Below are positions 16,353-24,350 of a stretch of 64,000 bases of DNA, piece after piece (position 1 is the stretch's first letter; every line of letters starts with the position of its first letter). Origin of the DNA: Pseudolysinimonas_A sp041984585. GTDB taxonomy: Bacteria > Actinomycetota > Actinomycetes > Actinomycetales > Microbacteriaceae. The DNA is taken from positions 1-64,000 of the forward strand of contig JBHIXX010000003.1 in NCBI GenBank assembly GCA_041984585.1. Direction: 5' to 3'. The translations under genes were made by a program, and so were the position numbers. The notes under the pieces are model-generated. The model made no database searches and was not told the origin of the DNA. It saw only the letters and a program-made list of their open reading frames with translations.

Positions 16353-16358
16353 TACACT
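16353..16358 (+). promoter_or_regulatory. -10 element TACACT of plsC
   Basis: TACACT is a strong TANNNT match and lies eight bases before the GTG at 16367. It follows the stop-codon repeat directly. Confidence 0.6.
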
Positions 16359-16366
16359 CGTGCGAC

Positions 16367-17071
16367 GTGCCCCCGCTCTACTGGCTGATGAAGTTCGTCC
16401 TGTGGGGACCGCTCGTGCAGTCGGTGTACCGGCCGGTCGTCCAGGGCGCCGCCAACGTGCCCGAGTCGGGCCCGGTCATCTTCGCCTGCAACCACCTCTC
16501 GTTCATGGACTCGATGTTCCTGCCGATCGAGGTGGACCGGCACATCGTCTACCTCGCCAAGAGCGAGTACTTCACCGGGAAGGGCATCAAGGGCTGGCTG
16601 AGCCGGATGTTCTTCAGCGGCGTCGGCCAGGTGCCGATCGACCGCTCCGGCGGCAAGGCCTCGGAGGCGTCGCTGACCACGGGGCTCGGTGTGCTCGCCC
16701 AGGGCCGTCAGCTCGGCATCTACCCGGAGGGCACGCGCAGCCCCGACGGCCGCCTCTACCGCGGCCGCACCGGCGTCGCGCGGCTGGCGCTCGAGTCGGG
16801 CGCCCCGCTCGTGCCGGTGGCGATGATCGACACCGACAAGGTGCTGCTCAAGGGGTCGTGGATGCCGCGGGTGCACCGCATCGGTGTCGCCTTCGGCGAG
16901 CCGATGGACTTCAGCCGATTCGAGGGGATGGCCGACGACCGATTCGTGCTCCGCTCGATCACCGACGAGATCATGCACGAGATCGCCCGGCTGGGCGGTC
17001 AGGAGTACGTCGACGTCTACGCGAGCAGCGCCCGGGCCGGTCGACGGGACCCGGTTCGGCGCGACGCCTGA
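16367..17071 (+). CDS. plsC: 1-acyl-sn-glycerol-3-phosphate acyltransferase
   Basis: The 234-residue protein has the acyltransferase motif I NHLSFMDSMF (H-x4-D), motif II region with VPIDRSGG and motif III YPEGTRSPDGRLYRGRTG. It acylates lysophosphatidic acid to phosphatidic acid at the membrane. The N terminus (LYWLMKFVLWGPL) is hydrophobic and could anchor it. The GTG start lies eight bases after TACACT. A plsC homologue also lies beside aroG and pknL in mycobacteria (Rv2182c-Rv2178c-Rv2176), so the neighbourhood is conserved. Confidence 0.93.
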   Translation: MPPLYWLMKFVLWGPLVQSVYRPVVQGAANVPESGPVIFACNHLSFMDSMFLPIEVDRHIVYLAKSEYFTGKGIKGWLSRMFFSGVGQVPIDRSGGKASEASLTTGLGVLAQGRQLGIYPEGTRSPDGRLYRGRTGVARLALESGAPLVPVAMIDTDKVLLKGSWMPRVHRIGVAFGEPMDFSRFEGMADDRFVLRSITDEIMHEIARLGGQEYVDVYASSARAGRRDPVRRDA

Positions 17072-17079
17072 GGACACCG

Positions 17080-17085
17080 TAGGCT
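17080..17085 (+). promoter_or_regulatory. -10 element TAGGCT upstream of DAHP synthase gene
   Basis: TAGGCT lies about 47 bases before the ATG at 17132, leaving a leader of roughly 40 bases that contains a GCCGCCGGCGGC palindrome. No leader peptide rich in aromatic codons is visible. Confidence 0.45.
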
Positions 17086-17131
17086 GATCCGCTGGACCCC
17101 CGCGGTCCCTGCCGCCGCCGGCGGCATCCGG

Positions 17132-18523
17132 ATGACGAGAGAGCCCTTCGTGAACGACCCGACCGAACCCCAGGTGGCCGCCGACCCGAGCGTGATCGCC
17201 GGACTCGACGCCTGGCGCGAGCTGCCGATCAAGCAGCAGCCGGTCTGGCCCGACCCGGTCGCCGCGGCGTCGGCGTCGGCCGAGCTCTCCACCCTGCCTC
17301 CGTTGGTGTTCGCGGGCGAGGTCGACATCCTGCGCGACAAGCTGGCGCGCGCCGCGCGCGGCGAGGCGTTCCTGCTGCAGGGCGGCGACTGCGCCGAGAC
17401 GTTCGCGGGCGCGACCGCCGACGCCATCCGCAACCGGGTGAAGACGCTGCTGCAGATGGCCGTCGTGCTCACCTACGGCGCGTCGATGCCGGTGGTGAAG
17501 ATGGGCCGGATGGCGGGGCAGTTCGCCAAGCCGCGCTCCAGCGACAGCGAGACCCGTGGCGACATCACGCTGCCCGCGTACCGCGGCGACCTGGTGAACG
17601 GGTACGACTTCACCCCGGAGTCGCGCGCCGCCGACCCGCGCCGGATGGTGGAGGGGTACCACACGGCCGCCTCGACGCTGAACCTCATCCGCGCCTTCAC
17701 CCAGGGCGGGTTCGCCGACCTGCGGATGGTGCACTCGTGGAACAAGGGGTTCGCGCAGAACCCGGCGAACCAGCGTTACGAGGGGCTCGCGCGCGAGATC
17801 GACCGCGCGATCAAGTTCATGGAGGCGGCGGGCGCCGACTTCGACGAGCTGCGGCGCGTGGAGTTCTACGTCAGCCACGAGGGCCTGCTCATGGACTACG
17901 AGCGCCCGATGACCCGCATCGACTCGCGCAACGGCACGCCGGTGAACACCAGCGCGCACTTCCTCTGGATCGGGGAGCGCACCCGCGACCTCGACGGGGC
18001 GCACATCGACTACTTCTCCCGCATCCGCAACCCCATCGGGGTGAAGCTCGGCCCGACGACGACGGTCGAGACGATGGAGAAGCTGATCGACAAGCTCGAC
18101 CCCGAGCGCGAGCCGGGCCGCCTGACGTTCATCACGCGGATGGGCGCGGGCAAGATCCGCGACGCCCTGCCGCCGCTGCTGGAGGCGATCCAGGGCATGG
18201 AGGCGAACCCGCTCTGGGTGACCGACCCGATGCACGGCAACGGCATCACGACGCCGACCGGCTACAAGACGCGCCGGTTCGACGACGTGGTCGACGAGGT
18301 GCGCGGGTTCTTCGAGGCGCACCGCGCGGTGGGGACCCACCCCGGCGGCATCCACGTCGAGCTGACCGGCGACGACGTGACGGAGTGCCTCGGCGGGTCC
18401 GAGATGATCGACGAGGAGTCGCTGGCCACCCGGTACGAGTCGCTCTGCGACCCGCGGCTCAACCACATGCAGTCGCTCGAGCTGGCGTTCCTGGTCGCCG
18501 AGGAGCTCGCCGCCGCCAAGTAG
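17132..18523 (+). CDS. aroG: 3-deoxy-7-phosphoheptulonate synthase, class II
   Basis: The 463-residue enzyme catalyses the first step of the shikimate pathway (phosphoenolpyruvate plus erythrose 4-phosphate). Class II hallmarks include WRELPIKQQPVWPD, LQGGDCAETF with the metal-binding Cys, RMAGQFAKPRS, the late DPMHGNG and the HVELTGDDVTECLGG region. It is of the plant/mycobacterial type and unrelated in sequence to class I enzymes. I use the ATG at 17132; a GTG at 17150, preceded by GAGAGAG, is an alternative that would shorten it by six residues. It converges on the kinase gene, as aroG and pknL do in mycobacteria. Confidence 0.96.
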   Translation: MTREPFVNDPTEPQVAADPSVIAGLDAWRELPIKQQPVWPDPVAAASASAELSTLPPLVFAGEVDILRDKLARAARGEAFLLQGGDCAETFAGATADAIRNRVKTLLQMAVVLTYGASMPVVKMGRMAGQFAKPRSSDSETRGDITLPAYRGDLVNGYDFTPESRAADPRRMVEGYHTAASTLNLIRAFTQGGFADLRMVHSWNKGFAQNPANQRYEGLAREIDRAIKFMEAAGADFDELRRVEFYVSHEGLLMDYERPMTRIDSRNGTPVNTSAHFLWIGERTRDLDGAHIDYFSRIRNPIGVKLGPTTTVETMEKLIDKLDPEREPGRLTFITRMGAGKIRDALPPLLEAIQGMEANPLWVTDPMHGNGITTPTGYKTRRFDDVVDEVRGFFEAHRAVGTHPGGIHVELTGDDVTECLGGSEMIDEESLATRYESLCDPRLNHMQSLELAFLVAEELAAAK

Positions 18524-18598
18524 GCCGACGCCGGCCGCGACTCGCTTGACAGCGGTTGGGCGTGCGCGCTCTGGCGTCCGCCGTCGGGGCGGTCGTGG

Positions 18599-18640
18599 TC
18601 AGGCGTTGGTGGTCAGGCTGTCGCGGTCAGGCGTTCGCGG
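18599..18640. repeat. three 14-bp tandem units at the kinase stop codon
   Basis: Units TCAGGCGTTGGTGG (18599-18612), TCAGGCTGTCGCGG (18613-18626) and TCAGGCGTTCGCGG (18627-18640) follow one another without gaps, and TCAGGG starts a fourth. The third unit begins with the minus-strand stop codon of the PASTA kinase gene, so the end of the gene has been multiplied downstream. Confidence 0.75.
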
Positions 18641-20642
18641 TCAGGGTGACCGTCGACCCGCGGATGGCGAACTCGCCCGGACCGGGGTTCGAGTCGTCGA
18701 CCTCTGAGGCGGGCAGGTCCCAGAACACCTCGGGGATGTTCGTGTTCACGTCGACCTCGAAGCCGAGCGCCTCGAGCGCGTCGATCGCGTCGTTGAGGGT
18801 GAGGTCCTCGATGTTCCCCGGGATCTGCACCAGGTCGGGGCCCTTCGACAGGGTCAGCAGCACGGTGTCGCCCGGACGGATCACCAGGGCCGAGCCGTCG
18901 GCGTCGGTGGTCTGGATACGCACCACGTTGCCGGCGGGGATGTCGTTGTGGAAGACCTCTTCGCCGAGCTGCACGTCGAGGTCGACGGCGGCGAGCGCGT
19001 CGGTCGCGGCCTGCACGGTCTCGCCGGCCACGGCAGGCAGCGGGCCGGCGGACACGACGAGCGTGATCGGCTGCTGATCGCCGTACTCGGCGACGCCGAT
19101 GAGCGTCTCGCCGTCGGCATCCAGGGCGTCGATGAGCTGCCCCGCCGGGACCTCGCCGTCGAACCGCACGTCGGTCGCTTCGAGCCGGAAGTGCTCCTCG
19201 ACCATCTCCTCGGCCTGCGCCTGCGGCATGCCGCGGGTGAAGGCGATCGCATACGGGCGCGGCCCGGTGGAGACCAGCAGCGTCACGCTCGCGCCCTTCT
19301 CCACCGCCTCGCCGATGGCCGGGTCGGTCTGGGCGACATCGCCGACCGGGATCGTGGGGGAATCGGTCTCGCCGGTCTGCTCGGCGACGACGAAGCCCAG
19401 GTCGGTGAGCGTCTCCCGTGCCTCGGCCACCGTCATCCCGGCGACGGCGTCGGGGATGGTGACCCGTGCGCCGGGGCCCAGCAGGAACCACCAGGCGACC
19501 ACGGCGGCGGCGACCACGACGAGCCCGATCGCGGTGATCGGGATCCACCGTCGGCGTCGGCGGCGCGGCGGCTCCCCGTCGGCGGGCGGCGCGGGCGGGA
19601 CGGGCACCAGTCCGCCGCCGCGCGGGCCGAGCACGTCGGTCGGGGCGTCGGCCCCCATGCGGCCGGTGGGGCCGCCGGCGGGCCGGTCGCCGACCGGGGC
19701 GGTGTCGCCCAGGGCCGGATCGGTCGGGGAGCCCGTGCGCGGCGGGGCCGCGGGGAACACGACGGTCTTCTGCGGGATGCCGCGGGCGGTGGTGATCGGC
19801 GCGAGCTCGCTCTCGGTGCCGCGCACCTGCTCGAGCATGGCGCGCGCGTCGGACGGGCGCCGCGACGGGTCGCGGTCGGTGGCCCAGAGCACGATCTCGT
19901 CGAGCTGGCTCGGCACGCCGCGCTTGCGGCTGCTCGGCGGCGGCACCGCCTCGGTGGCGTGCTGGTAGGCGATCTGCATCGGCTGCTCGCCGGTGAACGG
20001 CTGCTCGCCGGTGAGCATCTCGTACATCATGATGCCGACCGCGTAGATGTCGGAACGGGTGTCGGCGACGCCCCGGGTGACGAGCTCGGGGGAGAGGTAG
20101 GCGATCGTGCCGAGCAGTGCCTGACCGGTCGCCGTGTTGGCGGATGCCGCCCGCGCGAGGCCGAAGTCGCTGAGCTTGATGCGGCCGTCGTCGGCCAGCA
20201 GCACGTTCTCGGGCTTCACGTCGCGGTGGATGATGCCCGCCTTGTGCGCGGCCGCGAGACCCGAGAGCACGGCTTCGGTGATGTCGACGGTCTGCTCGGG
20301 GGTGAGCGAGCCGTACTCCTCGAGCAGGTCGCGCAGCGTGATGCCGGGCAGGTACTCCATCACCAGGTAGGCGGAGTCGGCGTCCTCGCCCTGGTCGAAC
20401 ACGTTGACGACGTTCGGGTGGGCCAGCCGCGCGGCGCTGCGCGCCTCCTGGATGAACCGCTCGCGGAACTGGGTGTCGTCGGCGAGGTGCCCGTGCATGA
20501 CCTTGATGGCCACCCGCCGCTCGAGGCGCAGGTCGGTCGCGAGGTAGACGGTCGCCATCCCGCCGCGGGCGATGCGGGAGCGCACCTGGTACCGGCCGTC
20601 GACCAGGCGGCCGATCAGCGGGTCGGTCGTACCCACGCTCAC
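18627..20642 (-). CDS. pknL: Ser/Thr protein kinase with PASTA domains, PknL-like
   Basis: The 671-residue membrane kinase has a Hanks-type catalytic domain (about 15-275) with RIARGGMATVY, AIKVM, HRDVKPENVLL, DFGLARA and activation-loop GTIAYLSPEL. A proline-rich linker follows, then a single transmembrane helix (WIPITAIGLVVVAAAVVAWWFLL, about 370-392) and about four extracellular PASTA repeats, which usually sense muropeptides or lipid II. Placement next to aroG and an Rv2175c homologue points to PknL; corynebacterial PknL also carries PASTA repeats whereas the mycobacterial one does not. The GTG is six bases after a minus-strand TAGACT (20654-20649). Likely targets are the Rv2175c-like protein and the GarA-like FHA protein. 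Confidence 0.93.
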   Translation of the reverse strand: MSVGTTDPLIGRLVDGRYQVRSRIARGGMATVYLATDLRLERRVAIKVMHGHLADDTQFRERFIQEARSAARLAHPNVVNVFDQGEDADSAYLVMEYLPGITLRDLLEEYGSLTPEQTVDITEAVLSGLAAAHKAGIIHRDVKPENVLLADDGRIKLSDFGLARAASANTATGQALLGTIAYLSPELVTRGVADTRSDIYAVGIMMYEMLTGEQPFTGEQPMQIAYQHATEAVPPPSSRKRGVPSQLDEIVLWATDRDPSRRPSDARAMLEQVRGTESELAPITTARGIPQKTVVFPAAPPRTGSPTDPALGDTAPVGDRPAGGPTGRMGADAPTDVLGPRGGGLVPVPPAPPADGEPPRRRRRRWIPITAIGLVVVAAAVVAWWFLLGPGARVTIPDAVAGMTVAEARETLTDLGFVVAEQTGETDSPTIPVGDVAQTDPAIGEAVEKGASVTLLVSTGPRPYAIAFTRGMPQAQAEEMVEEHFRLEATDVRFDGEVPAGQLIDALDADGETLIGVAEYGDQQPITLVVSAGPLPAVAGETVQAATDALAAVDLDVQLGEEVFHNDIPAGNVVRIQTTDADGSALVIRPGDTVLLTLSKGPDLVQIPGNIEDLTLNDAIDALEALGFEVDVNTNIPEVFWDLPASEVDDSNPGPGEFAIRGSTVTLTANA

Positions 20643-20670
20643 GAGCCGAGTCTAGGCACGCGATCCCGGG

Positions 20671-20685
20671 GTTCCTGGGAGGAAC
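20671..20685. terminator. small hairpin between the LysM gene and the kinase gene
   Basis: GTTCCT (20671-20676) pairs with AGGAAC (20680-20685) around a three-base loop in the 64-base gap after the LysM gene stop. It could end the LysM transcript, but it is short and has no T-tract. Confidence 0.35.
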
Positions 20686-20706
20686 ACGGGGGCTCGGAGG
20701 GGCCGG

Positions 20707-22092
20707 TCAGCCGTAGAGCTCGAACCAGGCGCGGGCGCTGGTCTCCCACTTCGCGTAGGCGTCAGGGTAGGCCGAGATCTGCACCTTCTGGGCCGCGACG
20801 GTCAGCGCCATCGACTGCCAGCCGGAGATGTCGAGCAGCCCGCGGGTGTAGCCGGAGCGGCCGTGGAAGAACAGGTAGGTGGCGTGGTACGGGTCGGTCA
20901 GCTCGGCGACCGTGCCCCAGCCGGAGCTCGGACGCTGCTGGAACAGTCCGACCGAGTCGCGGTCGCCCCAGTTCAGGTTGCGCAGGCTCGACTCCTGCAT
21001 CGCCGTGGCGAGGGCGATGATGATGCCGTAGTCCGGCACGCCGAGCGAGCGGCCGACCTCGATGATGATGCGCGCGTTGCCCGCCTGCTCGGAGTTGAGC
21101 GAGGTGACCGATCCGCCGCTGGAGGAGCCGCCACTCGAGCCGCCGCCACTCGAGCCGCCGGAAGACCCGCCGCTCGAGGCGGGCGCGCTGCCACCGGTCG
21201 GGATCACCAGCGTGCTGCCGGGGTAGATGATGCTCGACGAGCCGAGTCCGTTGGCCGCGAGCAGGGCGCTCGTGCTGACGCCGAACTTCGAAGCGATCGA
21301 CGAGATCGAGTCGCCGGCGCGGATGACGTAGGTGCGCGGGGTCGGGGCGGGGGCGGATGCCGCGGTCGCCGCCGGCGTCGGCTCGGGCGCTGCGGGCGGG
21401 TCGGCCACGGGCGCCTCGGGCGCCGACGCCCCGGTGGTGCCCCCGTCGGGAACCTGCAGCACGAGCCCCGGGTAGAGGATGCTCGACCAGGTGAGCCCGT
21501 TGGTCTCGAGCAGCGCCTCGATGCTGACGCCGAAGCGGTCGGCGAGGCGCGCCAGGGTGTCGCCGGCCGCCACGGTGTAGCGGCCCTCGTCGAGCGCCGC
21601 CGCCGGACGCGGGGTCGCCTCGCTGCGGGTCGTGATCTCCTCCGCGGCGGGCGCCGAGCGCGTGGCGGTGAGGCGCAGCACCTGACCGGGGTGGATCTGC
21701 GTCTTCCAGCCGAGCCCGTTGGCGGCGAGCAGCGAGGCAGTGGCGATGCCGTACTGCGACGCGATCGAGGCGACCGTGTCGCCGGCCGTGACGGTGTGGC
21801 TCGCCGGCAGCGCGGGGGCGTCCGCGCTCGTGGCGACACCGCTCGGCGGGGTGACGGTGCGGGCCCCGGTGCCGAGGCTCGACTTGGGCTTGGCCGGCTT
21901 CTTCGCCGTCGCGTAGGCCGGCTGCACGCCGGTGGCCCCGAGGCTGACGGTCATGGCGCTCGCGACGACGAACGGCAGGGTGACGCGCCAGGCGCGGTTC
22001 CGTGAGGCGGCGCGGGCGGGCGGCTCGGGGAGCGGGGTCGGACGCAGTCCGGGGAACGGCGGCACGCCGCCGTTCTCGATCTCCGCGCTCAT
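20707..22092 (-). CDS. secreted LysM-repeat wall protein with transglycosylase-like C-terminal domain
   Basis: The 461-residue protein has an N-terminal membrane/signal segment (VTLPFVVASAMTVSLGATG, about 35-55) and three LysM repeats starting near HTVTAGDTVASIASQYGI, YTVAAGDTLARLADRFGV and YVIRAGDSISSIASKFGV, which bind peptidoglycan. After these come a Ser/Gly linker and a C-terminal domain with IALATAMQESSLRNLNWGDRDSVGLFQQRPS. The Glu in that last motif matches the catalytic Glu of lysozyme-like transglycosylases, so it may cleave glycan strands. The ATG at 22092 is preceded by GGAGG. It lies between the PASTA kinase gene and the Rv2175c-like gene, suggesting a role in wall growth. Confidence 0.82.
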   Translation of the reverse strand: MSAEIENGGVPPFPGLRPTPLPEPPARAASRNRAWRVTLPFVVASAMTVSLGATGVQPAYATAKKPAKPKSSLGTGARTVTPPSGVATSADAPALPASHTVTAGDTVASIASQYGIATASLLAANGLGWKTQIHPGQVLRLTATRSAPAAEEITTRSEATPRPAAALDEGRYTVAAGDTLARLADRFGVSIEALLETNGLTWSSILYPGLVLQVPDGGTTGASAPEAPVADPPAAPEPTPAATAASAPAPTPRTYVIRAGDSISSIASKFGVSTSALLAANGLGSSSIIYPGSTLVIPTGGSAPASSGGSSGGSSGGGSSGGSSSGGSVTSLNSEQAGNARIIIEVGRSLGVPDYGIIIALATAMQESSLRNLNWGDRDSVGLFQQRPSSGWGTVAELTDPYHATYLFFHGRSGYTRGLLDISGWQSMALTVAAQKVQISAYPDAYAKWETSARAWFELYG

Positions 22093-22201
22093 CTCGCGAT
22101 GCCCTCCGACGCTCGGCCCGGGATCCGGGCGCATTCCCCCGATTCCCACCGTGGCATCCCGCGGGCGTGGAGTCAACCACTGTGACGGATGTGGCGGGAG
22201 T

Positions 22202-22215
22202 TTACATGCCTGTAA
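22202..22215. promoter_or_regulatory. inverted repeat TTACA-N4-TGTAA between divergent genes
   Basis: A perfect 5+4+5 inverted repeat lies in the 149-base region separating the LysM gene (minus) and the Rv2175c-like gene (plus), 26 bases before the latter's GTG. It is AT-rich against a GC-rich background. It could be an operator serving one or both genes. The binding protein is unknown. Confidence 0.45.
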
Positions 22216-22241
22216 CAATCGTTTCGTGGCACGCTGGGGGC

Positions 22242-22577
22242 GTGACCGAGAGCCGCAACTGGCTGACCATCCCCGACGTCGGCGAGCGGCTGGGGCTGCC
22301 GCCGGGCAAGGTGCACCGGCTGATCGAGGAGCACGCGCTGCTCGCGGTGCGCCGCGACGGCGTGCTGCGGGTTCCCGAGGACTTCCTCGACGACGAGGGC
22401 CCGGTGCGCGACCTGCGGGGCACCGTCGTCGTGCTGCACGACGCGGGCTACACCGACGACGAGGCGCTCGAGTGGCTGCTGGGGGAGGACGACACGCTCG
22501 GTGCGGCGCCGATCGACGCGCTGCGTGCGGGCCGACGGGCCGAGGTGCGCCGGGTCGCCCAGTCGCTGGCCTTCTGA
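22242..22577 (+). CDS. Rv2175c-like helix-turn-helix DNA-binding protein
   Basis: The 111-residue protein has an N-terminal winged helix (NWLTIPDVGERLGLPPGKVHRLIEEHALLAVRRDG) and the C-terminal Rv2175c domain (PVRDLRGTVVVLHDAGYTDDEALEWLLGEDDTL). Rv2175c of Mycobacterium tuberculosis is a DNA-binding substrate of PknL, and here the gene is again close to the pknL-like gene. Phosphorylation of Rv2175c abolishes DNA binding; whether the equivalent N-terminal threonine exists here is unclear, the only one nearby being Thr2. It starts with GTG and ends 56 bases before the convergent polyprenyl synthase. Confidence 0.88.
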   Translation: MTESRNWLTIPDVGERLGLPPGKVHRLIEEHALLAVRRDGVLRVPEDFLDDEGPVRDLRGTVVVLHDAGYTDDEALEWLLGEDDTLGAAPIDALRAGRRAEVRRVAQSLAF

Positions 22578-22587
22578 CGCGACCCGC

Positions 22588-22643
22588 GCTCAGGAGTCGA
22601 GTCGACCGGCTCCGGACTCTGAGTCGACCGGGCTCAGGAGTCG
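22588..22643. repeat. interleaved direct repeats at the polyprenyl synthase stop
   Basis: GCTCAGGAGTCG occurs at 22588-22599 and 22632-22643 (period 44), and GAGTCGACCGG occurs twice between them. The right copy contains the stop codon (22634-22636) of the minus-strand synthase gene. It belongs to the same class of stop-spanning duplications. Confidence 0.6.
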
Positions 22644-23743
22644 CGGCGCGCGACCTGCTCGGCGAGCGCCGCGAGCTCGTCCCGCGCGGAGCGGGCGAGC
22701 GGCGCCTCCGCGAGGGCGGCGCGCGCCTGTCCGACGTGGTGCGCGATCGCCTGCTCCACCCGCTCCACCGCCCCGCTGTCCCGGATGGCGGTCTGCAGCA
22801 TCGTGATCTGCGATCCGTCGAGGGTGCGGTCGCCGACCAGTTCGTCGAACAGGTGCGCGGCCGTGGAGGGGAGCCGCTCCCGCGTCAGGGTGACCAGCAC
22901 CGTGCGCTTGCCCTCGCGCAGGTCGTCGCCCGCGGGCTTGCCCGTGACCTCCGGGTCGCCGAACACCCCGAGCAGGTCGTCGCGCAGCTGGAAGGCGACG
23001 CCGAGCGGCAGCCCGAACGCCCGCAGCGCCGCGATCTGCTCGCGCGAGCCGCCGGCGATCGACGCCCCGATCGCGAGCGGGGCCTCCACCGAGTACTTGG
23101 CCGACTTGAACACCACGACGCGCTGAGCGCGGGGGAGCAGCTCGGCCGACTCGCGGGTGCGCCACGACGACTCCTCGACCATGTCGAGGTACTGGCCGGC
23201 GGTGACCTGAGTGCGCATCCGGGAGAACTCGGCGCGGGTCGCGTCGCGATCGGCGACCGGCAGTCGACGGATGCCGGCCTCGATCAGGTCGTCGCTCCAG
23301 CCGAGCAGCAGATCGCCGAGCAGCAGCGCCGTCGCGGCGCCGTAGTCGACGGCCGACCCCTCCCAGCCCTGGCGGCGGTGGTGCTCGGCGAACGCCGCGT
23401 GCGCGCTCGGCTTGCCCCGCCGCCGGTCGGAGTTGTCCATGATGTCGTCGTGCACGAGGGCCGCCGCGTGGAACACCTCGAGGGCCGCGGCGACATCGAC
23501 GACGACGTCGAGCCCGAGCTCCTCGGGGTCCGCGTCGTCGGCTCCGGCGATGCCGGCCACCGACAGCCAGCCCCAGTAGCAGAACCGGGCGCGGAACCGC
23601 TTGCCGCCGTCGAGGAAGTCGTCCGCCGCGTCGGCGACGACCTCCAGATCGGGAGCGACCTCGAGCAGATCCCGTCGCCGTTCGGCGAGGAACGCGGCGA
23701 TGCGGTCCTGCACCAGGTCGACCAGCTTCGTCCCAGCGACCAC
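22634..23743 (-). CDS. polyprenyl diphosphate synthase (geranylgeranyl/farnesyl type)
   Basis: The 369-residue protein has both aspartate-rich motifs of trans-isoprenyl diphosphate synthases: HDDIMDNSDRRRGKPS (first DDxxD) and FQLRDDLLGVFGD (second). GGKRFRARFCYWG matches the conserved G-x-K-x-x-R region. It condenses isopentenyl diphosphate with allylic diphosphates to make C15-C20 or longer chains for carotenoids, menaquinone or lipid carriers. A homologue (idsA2) also lies next to Rv2175c in mycobacteria. The GTG start is six bases after a minus-strand TAGGCT (23755-23750), so it is probably leaderless. Confidence 0.92.
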   Translation of the reverse strand: MVAGTKLVDLVQDRIAAFLAERRRDLLEVAPDLEVVADAADDFLDGGKRFRARFCYWGWLSVAGIAGADDADPEELGLDVVVDVAAALEVFHAAALVHDDIMDNSDRRRGKPSAHAAFAEHHRRQGWEGSAVDYGAATALLLGDLLLGWSDDLIEAGIRRLPVADRDATRAEFSRMRTQVTAGQYLDMVEESSWRTRESAELLPRAQRVVVFKSAKYSVEAPLAIGASIAGGSREQIAALRAFGLPLGVAFQLRDDLLGVFGDPEVTGKPAGDDLREGKRTVLVTLTRERLPSTAAHLFDELVGDRTLDGSQITMLQTAIRDSGAVERVEQAIAHHVGQARAALAEAPLARSARDELAALAEQVARRDS

Positions 23744-23771
23744 GTTCCTAGCCTACTCAGGCGCCACGCCG

Positions 23772-23777
23772 TACAAT
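23772..23777 (+). promoter_or_regulatory. -10 element TACAAT of the DUF3040 gene
   Basis: TACAAT is close to the ideal -10 and lies about 50 bases before the ATG at 23829. It is back to back with the minus-strand TAGGCT of the synthase gene, 16 bases away. Confidence 0.55.
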
Positions 23778-23828
23778 CGGAGCATCGGCCGCGCCGTCGG
23801 AGCGCGTCGTCGATGGACCGGAGCACAG

Positions 23829-24170
23829 ATGCCGCTTTCCGAGCACGAGCAGCGCCTCCTCGAAGAGATGGAGCGCAGCCTCTACCGTGGTGACGCGGAC
23901 GACGTCACGACGGTGGGCGGGCGCGCCCGCGCCAGCTACACCGCGATCCTGCTCGGCATCCTCGCCGGCATCGCCGGACTCGCCCTCCTCGTGGTGGGCG
24001 TCGTCGTGCGCCAGCCGATCGTGGGGCTGCTCGGCTTCGTGCTCATGTTCGGCGGTGCGCTGTTCGCGATCGCGCCGCCGCGCCGCTTCACGGTCCCGGT
24101 CGAGGAGGGCGCCCGTCCGGGCTTCTTCGACAGCCTCAACGAGCGCTTCGAGCGCCGCGACGAGGACTGA
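23829..24170 (+). CDS. DUF3040 membrane protein
   Basis: The 113-residue protein begins with PLSEHEQRLLEEMERSLYRGD, the highly conserved N-terminal signature of actinobacterial DUF3040. Two membrane helices follow (about 39-61 and 65-82), then a charged tail. A DUF3040 gene is also found just before mraZ in mycobacteria (Rv2169c area), so position and sequence agree. Its function is unknown; the association with the dcw cluster suggests an envelope or division role. It is followed by a probable terminator at 24225-24248. Confidence 0.9.
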   Translation: MPLSEHEQRLLEEMERSLYRGDADDVTTVGGRARASYTAILLGILAGIAGLALLVVGVVVRQPIVGLLGFVLMFGGALFAIAPPRRFTVPVEEGARPGFFDSLNERFERRDED

Positions 24171-24224
24171 CGCTCCCCTCCGTTCCCCTCGTTCCCCGCG
24201 CCGCGTGAGCGGCGTGATCGCTTC

Positions 24225-24248
24225 CGAGCCGGCCTGAGCGCCGGCTCG
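24225..24248 (+). terminator. rho-independent-type terminator after the DUF3040 gene
   Basis: CGAGCCGGC (24225-24233) pairs perfectly with GCCGGCTCG (24240-24248) around a six-base loop, and a short TTT follows at 24254. It separates the DUF3040 gene from the dcw operon. Confidence 0.65.
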
Positions 24249-24256
24249 CGGCGTTT

Positions 24257-24350
24257 CTGCGCGCGCCCGCGGCCACGCCGCCTCGTTCGGGTCGGCATCC
24301 GATTCTGCCCGCCTGCGCGCGCCCGCGCCCACCCCGCCTCGTTCGCGTCG
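24257..24350. repeat. 38-bp direct repeat, 56-base period
   Basis: The sequence at 24257-24294 recurs at 24313-24350 with three mismatches. Both copies lie in the 446-base gene-free region before mraZ. No coding potential or transposon feature is associated with them. Confidence 0.55.
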
